A DNA stretch of 27,864 bases from an uncultured Bacilli bacterium (GTDB lineage: Bacteria; Bacillota_I; Bacilli_A; RF39; UBA660), in NCBI GenBank assembly GCA_944332105.1, contig CALVJI010000004.1, positions 1-27,864 on the forward strand, written 5' to 3'. The stretch's first letter is position 1, and the number at the start of each line of letters is the position of its first letter. Under the pieces are notes generated by a model. That model saw only the letters and a list, made by a program, of their open reading frames with translations. It was not told the DNA's origin and made no database searches. The position numbers were made by a program, and so were the translations under genes. Below, piece by piece: positions 7,902 through 14,270 of the stretch.

Positions 7902-9098
7902 ATGAATATAGAAGACTTTCCAATGTTAAAAGAAGACTTAGTTTACTTAGATAATGGGGCCACAAGTTTAAAGCCTCAATGTGTTATTGATAAAATGACA
8001 GAGTACTATGAAAAATATAGTGCTAACGCTCATCGTGGTGATTACGATATTTCATTTAAAGTCGATCAAGAATACGAAAAAACAAGAGAGGAAGTTAGAC
8101 GTTTCATCAATGCTCGTTTTAAAGAAGAAATCGTCTTTACAAGTGGGGCGACAGAAAGTCTCAATTGGATTGCTACTTATTTTTTTGGTAAGTATTTGGA
8201 AGCAGGCGATGAAGTTCTTATAACTAACAGTGAACATGCTTCAAACGTTCTTCCTTGGTTTCGTTTAAGTAATAAGTTAGGCATTGTGATTAAGTTTATT
8301 CCTTTAGATGATAATCACTATGTAACAGTAGAGAATATAGAAAAAATGCTTAGTCCTAAGACAAAAGTAATAGCTCTTGCTAGTATCACAAATGTGATTG
8401 GGGATGCTCGTCCGATAAAAGAAATCTGCAAGCTTGCCCATGAAAACAATATTTTTGTAGTCATGGATGGTGCCCAATCTGTTGCCCATCAAAAGACCGA
8501 TGTGCAAGATCTAGATGTCGACTTTCTCGCTTTTTCGGGCCACAAAATGTGTGGACCAACTGGTATAGGCGTATTATATGGAAAAAAAGAACTCCTAGAA
8601 GAAATGGAGCCACCTAATGTTGGTGGGGGAATGAATGAGTCCTTTGATAGTCCACAGGAAGTTTACTATAAAGACTTGCCAACACGCTTAGAAGCAGGAA
8701 CACCAAATATTGCTGGTGTCATTGGTCTTGGCGAGGCTATTCGCTACTTAGAAAACATTGGGATGGAAAAAATCCATGAATATGAAAAAAAGCTGCGCAA
8801 TTATGCCCTTCAAGAATTACTTGTCCTTCCTCATATTGACTTAATAAATATTGAATCCGACAGTGGCATTATTGCTTTCAATGTCGATGGTATTTTTAGT
8901 CAAGATGTTGCTTATTATTTGAATAAATATAAAGTGTGTGTGCGGGCGGGAAATCACTGTGCCAAAAATCTAAAAGCCGAGACCGGCGTCCAAAATAGTT
9001 TACGAATTAGTCTTTATTTTTATAATACGGAAGAAGACATTGACAATTTAGTAGAACTATTACGGAATAAAGATAAAATACTTGAGGAAATGATTTAA
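7902..9098 (+). CDS. sufS: Cysteine desulfurase SufS
   Basis: 398 residues, start backed by AAAGGAGTG. A PLP enzyme of aminotransferase class V, group II: it takes sulfur from L-cysteine as an enzyme persulfide. Visible residues are DNGATSLKP at the N terminus, HRGDYDIS, the PLP-stacking histidine in SEHASN (His112), the PLP-contacting DGAQS (Asp189), Lys215 in SGHKMCGPTG forming the Schiff base, and catalytic Cys353 in VRAGNHCAK. The length equals that of Bacillus SufS. The stop codon abuts the ATG of sufU, so the two are translationally linked. No sufC, sufD or sufB lies next to the pair. Confidence 0.95.
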   Translation: MNIEDFPMLKEDLVYLDNGATSLKPQCVIDKMTEYYEKYSANAHRGDYDISFKVDQEYEKTREEVRRFINARFKEEIVFTSGATESLNWIATYFFGKYLEAGDEVLITNSEHASNVLPWFRLSNKLGIVIKFIPLDDNHYVTVENIEKMLSPKTKVIALASITNVIGDARPIKEICKLAHENNIFVVMDGAQSVAHQKTDVQDLDVDFLAFSGHKMCGPTGIGVLYGKKELLEEMEPPNVGGGMNESFDSPQEVYYKDLPTRLEAGTPNIAGVIGLGEAIRYLENIGMEKIHEYEKKLRNYALQELLVLPHIDLINIESDSGIIAFNVDGIFSQDVAYYLNKYKVCVRAGNHCAKNLKAETGVQNSLRISLYFYNTEEDIDNLVELLRNKDKILEEMI

Positions 9099-9509
9099 AT
9101 GGAAAATAGAGAGATAATATTAAAACATTATACCTCCTCTCCTTATAAAAAAGATGAAGTAACAAATGATTATCAAAAAATTGAAGTACAGAGTAGTACT
9201 TGTGTTGATCACTTAAATATCTATATAAAACTGAAAGATGGAGTTTTAGTAGATGGCTACTTCAACGGAGAAGCTTGTTCTATTGCCACTTCTTCTTGTT
9301 CGATTCTGTTAACGAATGTCTTAAATAAAAGAGTAGAGGATATAAAAAAGTTTATAGCAAATTTTGAAAAAATGTGTAATGATGAGCCTTTTGTGGAAGA
9401 AGATTTACAAGAAGCGATTGTTTTTAAAGACATTATTCATCAAGGGAATCGTAAATCCTGTGCTTTTCTTCCGTATCAAGGTTTGAAAAAGTTTTTGGAA
9501 GAGAACTAG
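9099..9509 (+). CDS. sufU: SufU-type sulfur acceptor/scaffold protein
   Basis: 136 residues, starting at the base after the sufS stop, with GAGGAAATG inside the sufS end as ribosome binding site. It belongs to the IscU/NifU N-terminal family. The residues used by SufU for zinc binding are all present: Cys35 and Asp37 (STCVD), Cys60 (GEACSIATSS) and Cys121 (RKSCAFLP). In Bacillota SufU receives the persulfide from SufS by ligand exchange and passes sulfur on for Fe-S cluster assembly. The gene ends in a terminator that includes its stop codon. Confidence 0.93.
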   Translation: MENREIILKHYTSSPYKKDEVTNDYQKIEVQSSTCVDHLNIYIKLKDGVLVDGYFNGEACSIATSSCSILLTNVLNKRVEDIKKFIANFEKMCNDEPFVEEDLQEAIVFKDIIHQGNRKSCAFLPYQGLKKFLEEN

Positions 9510-9523
9510 TTTCTCTTCTTTTT
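9498..9523 (+). terminator. Terminator of sufSU, overlapping the sufU stop codon
   Basis: GAAGAGAA (9498-9505) pairs perfectly with TTCTCTTC (9511-9518) around a 5-base loop holding most of the TAG stop, followed by T5. Confidence 0.88.
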
Positions 9524-9535
9524 GTATGGAAAAAG

Positions 9536-9543
9536 CATACACT
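9536..9543 (+). promoter_or_regulatory. Possible sigma-E-type -10 element before ylmC
   Basis: CATACACT matches the Bacillus sigma-E -10 consensus CATACANT. It lies 18 bases before the ATG; no clear sigma-E -35 is seen and the expected start site would fall close to the ribosome binding site. GTATG upstream forms a small inverted repeat with CATAC. Tentative. Confidence 0.3.
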
Positions 9544-9561
9544 TAATAGAGGAGTGGTAAG

Positions 9562-9789
9562 ATGAACTTGTCAGATTTACAAAGAAAAGATATTATTAAT
9601 ATGGAAACAGGAAAAAGGCTAGGTCGTATTGTGGATGCTCTAGTTGGGGAGGATGGACGTATTCGTTTTTTTACAATTCTAGATCATAAATTTTGGCGTT
9701 TTTGGAAAAGCAGTGGCGAGATCAATATTACAATGGAGCAAATAAAAAAAATCGGCACCGATGTTATTTTGGTAGACAACGTTTCTTAA
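9562..9789 (+). CDS. YlmC/YmxH family sporulation protein (PRC-barrel)
   Basis: 75 residues with GAGGAGTGG before the ATG. The whole protein is one PRC-barrel-like domain: LSDLQRKDIINMETGKRLG, then GRIRFFTI, then a C-terminal IKKIGTDVILVD strand. It matches the small YlmC/YmxH family, which is widespread in spore-forming Bacillota and expressed in the mother cell; the molecular role is unknown. It is a single gene between the sufSU terminator and the AbiE promoter. Confidence 0.85.
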   Translation: MNLSDLQRKDIINMETGKRLGRIVDALVGEDGRIRFFTILDHKFWRFWKSSGEINITMEQIKKIGTDVILVDNVS

Positions 9790-9801
9790 ACAATCAATTT
9801 C

Positions 9802-9847
9802 TTGACAATTACACTGAAAAATGATAGAATTTCAGTGTAATTGTCAA
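9802..9847 (+). promoter_or_regulatory. AbiE promoter embedded in a perfect 18+18 bp palindromic operator
   Basis: TTGACAATTACACTGAAA (9802-9819) and its exact reverse complement (9830-9847) flank a 10-base centre. The left arm starts with -35 TTGACA (9802-9807); after a 17-base spacer comes TAGAAT (9825-9830) at the centre/right-arm border. AbiEi antitoxins repress their own operons by binding inverted repeats in the promoter, so this is very likely the AbiEi operator. Confidence 0.88.
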
Positions 9848-9863
9848 AGCAGAGTTGATTACC

Positions 9864-10709
9864 ATGAAAAGAAAAGAAAAAATAAAATTTAAGCTCGAAC
9901 CCAAAATACTAACATCTTATGTCGAAGCTATGATTTCAATAAAAGAACCAATGAAAGAAATAAAAGCACAACTAGGTCAGCTTTCAAATTTGTCATATGA
10001 TAAATTTTTAAAGTCAAATGTATTAGCAGAAAAGACTGTAGAACAATTAAAAAATATTCACGTTATGTCAAAAACGATCGAAGATCTACTAGCTACCTAT
10101 CCAAATGAACAGTCAAAAATAATCAAAGATATCATAATTCAAATAATGAATGTCAATAATGGCATGCTTTCGACACGAATGATCGAACCACTTAATATTA
10201 ATAGACAATATCTTTCTATAATGGAAGATAATAACATGATTGAAAAAGCGTCAAGAGGAATTTATTTATTTCCAAATACTTTTGAAGATAGTTACTTTTC
10301 ATTTCAGCAAAAATATAAAAAAGTTGTTTTTTCACATATGAATGCTCTATATTTTTACGGATTGACTGAAGAATTTCCATACGATTATACGGTAACAGTT
10401 CCGCAAAGATACCATGTCGATACTGTAAATGAAAAGTGTAATGTGTTTTATGTATCTGAGGAAATATATGAGATGGGTATTTCAGAAGTAGAAACTCCTA
10501 GTGGTAATAAAGTAAGAGTTTATGATAAAGAAAGATGTATATGCGATGTTATTCGCTCTAAAGGAAGAATGGATAAAGAACAGGTAAAAAAAACTATTAA
10601 ACAGTATATAAAATGCAGTGATAAAGATATAAATAAGCTAGTGAAATATTCAAAAAAATTAGGAATAAATGAAATGGTTAGCGAAATAGTTGGAGCGTAT
10701 TATGAGTAA
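9864..10709 (+). CDS. AbiEi-type antitoxin / transcriptional autorepressor
   Basis: 281 residues from the ATG at 9864; a TTG at 9855 is a weaker start. Residues ~95-281 match AbiEi: a winged-helix part with NGMLSTRMIEPLNINRQYL and IEKASRGIYLFP, then the AbiEi C-terminal domain with FSHMNALYFYGLTEEFPY and VYDKERCICDVIRSK. AbiEi is the antitoxin of the AbiE phage-abortive-infection system and represses its own promoter. Residues 1-95 are an extra, mostly helical N-terminal region not found in ordinary (~200 residue) AbiEi. The ribosome binding site is weak. The gene overlaps the start of the toxin remnant by 8 bases (ATGAGTAA), the usual coupling in AbiE operons. Confidence 0.85.
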   Translation: MKRKEKIKFKLEPKILTSYVEAMISIKEPMKEIKAQLGQLSNLSYDKFLKSNVLAEKTVEQLKNIHVMSKTIEDLLATYPNEQSKIIKDIIIQIMNVNNGMLSTRMIEPLNINRQYLSIMEDNNMIEKASRGIYLFPNTFEDSYFSFQQKYKKVVFSHMNALYFYGLTEEFPYDYTVTVPQRYHVDTVNEKCNVFYVSEEIYEMGISEVETPSGNKVRVYDKERCICDVIRSKGRMDKEQVKKTIKQYIKCSDKDINKLVKYSKKLGINEMVSEIVGAYYE

Positions 10710-10958
10710 TTCAGTTCAATCCATAAAAGATAAATTGAAGAATATTTCAAAAGAAAAACAGTAGAACAAACCTTTGAAAAGCGGCAGTTTCATGCTGATT
10801 TAATACTAGGACTAAATATAGTCAAAAATAGCAGGGTATTAAAAGAAAGATGGCGAGGTTATTCCAGAAAAAACAGGTATGCTAAAGATCTAAGTTTCGA
10901 TGAGATAATAAACTGTTTAGAACAATTTATAGAAATATTACTTTCAGTGACAACATAA
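10702..10958 (+). pseudogene. AbiEii toxin gene with its core deleted
   Basis: The toxin start codon (10702) overlaps the antitoxin stop. It encodes MSNSVQSIKDKLKNISKEKQ, the usual AbiEii N terminus, then stops at 10762-10764. Three bases later (10767-10958), in another frame, the sequence encodes a 63-residue AbiEii C terminus (KERWRGYSRKNRYAKDLSF, then DEIINCLEQF) ending in a stop. AbiEii proteins are about 280-300 residues, so some 200 residues are gone, including the whole nucleotidyltransferase active site. The toxin cannot be active; the antitoxin is intact. Confidence 0.82.
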
Positions 10959-11024
10959 AGAAAAATTAAACAGTGCCTAAAAAATTTGCTAAATAAAATA
11001 TCAATAATATATAGATTTAATTAG

Positions 11025-11054
11025 AAACACTCATGGAAAAATGGGTTGTTTTTT
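11025..11054 (+). terminator. Terminator downstream of the AbiE remnant
   Basis: AAACACTCAT (11025-11034) pairs with ATGGGTTGTTT (11041-11051) with one bulge and one G-U, followed by T residues. It overlaps the -35 of the next promoter. Between the toxin remnant (ends 10958) and this hairpin nothing else is seen. Confidence 0.6.
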
Positions 11055-11074
11055 CTATTTTCTTGGTTTATACT
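11046..11074 (+). promoter_or_regulatory. Sigma-A promoter of the 11096 gene
   Basis: TTGTTT (11046-11051), 17-base spacer, TATACT (11069-11074). The -35 lies in the 3' arm of the preceding terminator. Confidence 0.6.
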
Positions 11075-11095
11075 TAAAGAGTAGAGAGAGTGTCG

Positions 11096-11731
11096 ATGAT
11101 GAATATTCAAATTATTTTAACAAGCTATTTATTAAAATTCATGTTTGGCGAGAATGCTTTTCAAGATCCTTTTTTATTATCCTTAGAAATTATGAAAAAA
11201 GCATATAATGAAGGATTATATTTTATTTCCAATGAACGAACAGTGGACGCTTTAGTAAATGAAAAAGAACGAAATCGCGAAGGAAATCTTTTTGTCTTTG
11301 CCGGCATTCCAAGTTTTCAAGATATTTGTCTTAGTCTATCGGCTTTACCAACCATCTACGCTGCCAAAATTAAATTTCCTTATGAAGATTTAGTCGATTT
11401 TAAATTAGAAAATAGTCATGGGGATATGATTTTACATAAAAAAAATTTAACTTTTCGTCCTGAACAAATCGAAAAAGTAACACTCGATTTATTTCTAGAA
11501 AAAGATGGTTTAGTATACAAAGAAATGCCGAATGAAAACCCTATAGATGTGACTAAGGCTACTCATTTCTTACTCCAAGATATCAAAAATTATCAGTATG
11601 CGATTCAAAACAAACTGCATTTTTTAGAAGAACAATTATCAAACTTTCTCCAAACTGAAAATGGTTTAAAAAAAATCGAAAATGAAGAAAATTTACAATT
11701 ACTTAAAGAAATTTACGAAGAATTAGTATAA
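11096..11731 (+). CDS. Hypothetical protein upstream of a broken ADP-ribosylglycohydrolase gene
   Basis: 211 residues; no family recognised. GTG 11090, ATG 11096 and ATG 11099 are all possible starts; GAGAGAG just upstream favours one of the ATGs. The protein is soluble: a helical N terminus (residues 1-45), a central part with GNLFVFAGIPSFQDICLSLSA and a C terminus rich in charged helices (from ~145) with coiled-coil character. It is followed 12 bases after its stop by an ADP-ribosylglycohydrolase reading frame and is probably co-transcribed with it, so a link to ADP-ribosylation or nucleotide metabolism is possible but unproven. It has its own promoter. Confidence 0.6.
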   Translation: MMNIQIILTSYLLKFMFGENAFQDPFLLSLEIMKKAYNEGLYFISNERTVDALVNEKERNREGNLFVFAGIPSFQDICLSLSALPTIYAAKIKFPYEDLVDFKLENSHGDMILHKKNLTFRPEQIEKVTLDLFLEKDGLVYKEMPNENPIDVTKATHFLLQDIKNYQYAIQNKLHFLEEQLSNFLQTENGLKKIENEENLQLLKEIYEELV

Positions 11732-11743
11732 GGATGTGGTATT

Positions 11744-12511
11744 GTGTATGGTGCGATTATCGGTGATTTAGCTGGCAGTATATACGAGTATTCACAATTT
11801 AAAAAGACAACAAATATTGTAGTATCTAAGCCATTAATTAAATCCACATCTTTTTTAGTGATGATACAATATTAACGATCGCGATTACAGATGCTTTCTT
11901 GCACGATCAAAATTATGATTTTTATCTGCGGCTTTATATCAAGGAGTATCAAAACTATCATCCAAACTATTTCCCATATTTTACAAGTGCTTTTTCGCCC
12001 AATTTAATAAAATGGGCGCATACAAACGAATTAGGAAATAGTAAAGGAAATGGTGCTTTGATGCGTATTTCACCTATTGGTTTTCTCTGTGAAAATGAAA
12101 GAGAAGTGCGAGAAAACGCTCGTTTAGCAACGATTCCTTCTCATAATAGTGAAGAAGCGATTTCCTATGCAACATCACTCGCTCTTTTAATATTTTATTG
12201 TCTATTCTTTTAAAGAGGCAACAGAAAAAATAAAATTGGAGTATACCTATACGCCTTTTACCAAATTTAATACAACATGTAAACGAACTTTACCAAATTG
12301 TTTATATGCTTTGTCCCAAACCACAAATTTTGAAGAAGCGATCTCTTATACTATCAGGATGGGTGGTGACACGGATACAAATGCTGCAATAGTTGGTTCC
12401 ATTGCCGAAGCCCTATATGGGGTTCCATCTGATTTGCAAAAAGAGGCAGAAGCAAAAATACCTTCTACTTTTACTCGCGTTCTAACAAGAGCAAGCCAGC
12501 AAAAACTTTAA
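11744..12511 (+). pseudogene. ADP-ribosylglycohydrolase (DraG-like) reading frame with two frameshifts
   Basis: A GTG at 11744 after AAGGATG begins VYGAIIGDLAGSIYEYSQF, the family N terminus. The frame breaks in a T6 run (11851-11856): one extra T would restore FFSDDTILTIAI, the family's metal-binding FSDDT motif. The second segment (to ~12193) has GNGALMR. A second break at the T4 run 12193-12196 (one T too many) leads back to the first frame, which carries the metal site MGGDTDTNAAIVGSIAEALY. With both runs corrected the product would be 255 residues, a normal length. ADP-ribosylglycohydrolases remove ADP-ribose from proteins or nucleic acids. Real decay and homopolymer sequencing errors both remain possible. 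Confidence 0.85.
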
Positions 12512-12526
12512 GTTTTACTAAAAACA

Positions 12527-12535
12527 TGATATAAT
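12527..12535 (+). promoter_or_regulatory. Extended -10 promoter of lspA
   Basis: TGaTATAAT, a perfect extended -10, lies 15 bases before the lspA ATG, giving a leader of only about 8 bases with GTGAT as the ribosome binding signal (pairs with the AUCAC part of the 16S tail). Confidence 0.7.
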
Positions 12536-12549
12536 GACCGCGTGATGTT

Positions 12550-13041
12550 ATGAAAAAAAGTGAAATTATCTTAATTAGTTTATTACTTCTTGTAGATCAA
12601 AGTGTCAAATGGGGAATGGAGCGTCTTTTAGAAATCGGTTCTTTAACGATTATTCCTAATTTTTTTTCTTTAACTTGGTCCGAAAACTTTGGTGCTGCTT
12701 GGAGTATTTTTGAAAACGCTCGTTGGTTTTTAATAATCGTTGGCTTTTTAAGCTTGATTGTTTTAATCATTATGAAACAAACGATTCCGGATAGCTTAGG
12801 TAAACGCCTATCTACATCTTTACTCTTCGCGGGTATTCTAGGCAATTTAATTGACCGCATAGTATTTGGTTACGTAAAAGATTATCTTCATTTTACTTTT
12901 TTTGGCTATTCTTATCCCATTTTTAATCTAGCGGATGTTTTCATCGTTTGTGGAGCTATTTTACTAATATGGATCATTTGGAAGGAGGAGAAAAAAGATG
13001 GAAAAAATTATCGTATTAACAAACGAAAAGGAACGGATTGA
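12550..13041 (+). CDS. lspA: Lipoprotein signal peptidase II
   Basis: 163 residues with four membrane spans (about 5-20, 58-76, 88-105, 125-146). It cuts the signal peptide of lipidated prolipoproteins in the membrane. The catalytic aspartate pair is visible as Asp102 (GNLIDRI) and Asp129 (FNLADVFI); ENFGAAWSIF matches the conserved family segment. The end overlaps rluD by 44 bases in a different frame, giving a basic tail (KKDGKNYRINKRKGTD). The lspA-rluD order is the same as lspA-ylyB in Bacillus. Confidence 0.95.
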   Translation: MKKSEIILISLLLLVDQSVKWGMERLLEIGSLTIIPNFFSLTWSENFGAAWSIFENARWFLIIVGFLSLIVLIIMKQTIPDSLGKRLSTSLLFAGILGNLIDRIVFGYVKDYLHFTFFGYSYPIFNLADVFIVCGAILLIWIIWKEEKKDGKNYRINKRKGTD

Positions 13042-13915
13042 TAAATATTTAAGTGAAGAATTAGAATACTCACGCGCTTATGTTCAAAAATTAGTAAACG
13101 AAAAACTAATAGTAGTAAATAATGAACCAGTTAAAGCTTCCTATAAAGTGAATGAAAATGATGAGATTACGATTTTAGGTGATGTAGAAAAAGAGGAAGA
13201 TATTGTTCCTGAAAACATCCCTTTAGATATTGTATATGAAGACGAAGACTGCATTTTAATTAATAAACCTTCCGGTATGGTAGTTCATCCCGGCAGTGGT
13301 AACTTCCATGGCACGCTTGTTAATGCCTTACTATATTATACTAAAAACCTAAGTGATTGTAATGGCATAGCTCGTCCAGGCATAGTTCACCGCATTGATA
13401 AAGATACTTCTGGTTTGATTTTGGTGGCCAAAAATAATACAGCTCACGCCCTTTTAGCCGATGATTTTGCTCATAAACGCATCAAAAGAATTTACCTAGC
13501 ATTAGTAAAAGGTGTCTTAAAGCATAATCATATTACTATTGATGCTCCAATCGGACGTGATCCAAATAACCGCAAAAAAATGTGTGTAACTGCTCAAAAT
13601 AGTAAAAGGGCAGTAACCCATGTCGATGTCATCAAAAGATATCATGATTACACTTTAGTAAAATGTGAATTAGAAACCGGAAGAACTCATCAAATTCGTG
13701 TGCATTTAGCCTATATTGGCTATCCTGTTTTTAATGATCCAGTATATGCTAACAAAAATGCAACATCATTTGGTCAATACTTACACTCAAGTGAAATTAC
13801 TTTTAAAAGTCCAATTACCCAAAAGGAATTACACTTTACAGCTCCCTTACCCAAAGAGTTCCAAGAAACTTTACAAAAATTGGATCAAGAACTTATAGAA
13901 GAAGAAGGAAAATAA
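12998..13915 (+). CDS. rluD: RluD/RluA-family 23S rRNA pseudouridine synthase
   Basis: 305 residues; the start is set by GGAAGGAGGAG before the ATG inside the lspA end. Residues ~2-60 are an S4 RNA-binding domain (RIDKYLSEELEYSRAYVQKL). The catalytic domain has HRIDKDTSGLILVAKN with Asp134 as nucleophile, and GRTHQIRVHLAYIGYPVFND. The enzyme converts uridines to pseudouridine in rRNA; the exact positions depend on the family member (RluD-like is the closest to the Bacillus YlyB group). Its 3' end overlaps the convergent gene at 13871 by 45 bases. Confidence 0.9.
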   Translation: MEKIIVLTNEKERIDKYLSEELEYSRAYVQKLVNEKLIVVNNEPVKASYKVNENDEITILGDVEKEEDIVPENIPLDIVYEDEDCILINKPSGMVVHPGSGNFHGTLVNALLYYTKNLSDCNGIARPGIVHRIDKDTSGLILVAKNNTAHALLADDFAHKRIKRIYLALVKGVLKHNHITIDAPIGRDPNNRKKMCVTAQNSKRAVTHVDVIKRYHDYTLVKCELETGRTHQIRVHLAYIGYPVFNDPVYANKNATSFGQYLHSSEITFKSPITQKELHFTAPLPKEFQETLQKLDQELIEEEGK

Positions 13916-14206
13916 AGTTAACGTAAAGAGAAAATAAGGCATTTCTAAAATATGAAACTGTTTATTTTCTCTTTTTAATTCTAAAATCAAAAAAATACTA
14001 TAACAAGTTAAAAAGAAAGAAGAACAAACTGTTAAAAAAACTTCTTCTAAATGAAAACCGAAAATTAAAGTAGACAAAATAAAAATACCGTTAGAAAAAA
14101 CTAAAAAGAGTAGATTGTGTATTTCTTCCTTTTCCAAAAAAGTTTTAACAATCGGAATACCAATTAAAATAATAGAGATAAAAAGAAACAAAAATAAAAT
14201 GAACAT
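13871..14206 (-). CDS. Hypothetical small membrane protein
   Basis: 111 residues with about four hydrophobic spans (3-20, 31-50, 55-73, 89-110) and few charged residues. AAGGTGAAAA precedes the ATG on the minus strand, a good ribosome binding site, so the gene is probably real. No family recognised. Its last 45 bases overlap the rluD end in antisense. It is divergent from the rhomboid gene. Confidence 0.6.
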   Translation of the reverse strand: MFILFLFLFISIILIGIPIVKTFLEKEEIHNLLFLVFSNGIFILSTLIFGFHLEEVFLTVCSSFFLTCYSIFLILELKRENKQFHILEMPYFLFTLTLFSFFFYKFLIQFL

Positions 14207-14218
14207 TTTTTCACCTTC

Positions 14219-14247
14219 TTTACTAATTTTATGATTTAAGATATAAT
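14219..14247 (+). promoter_or_regulatory. Sigma-A promoter of the rhomboid gene
   Basis: TTTACT (14219-14224), 17-base spacer, TATAAT (14242-14247). The same TTTACT/17 arrangement serves the transketolase gene. Confidence 0.75.
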
Positions 14248-14270
14248 GTTATACGTGGAGGTTGTTTAAT

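Noticed and set aside
8008..8507. Small frames overlapping sufS on both strands
   Set aside because: They lie wholly within sufS, lack ribosome binding sites and have no recognisable product.
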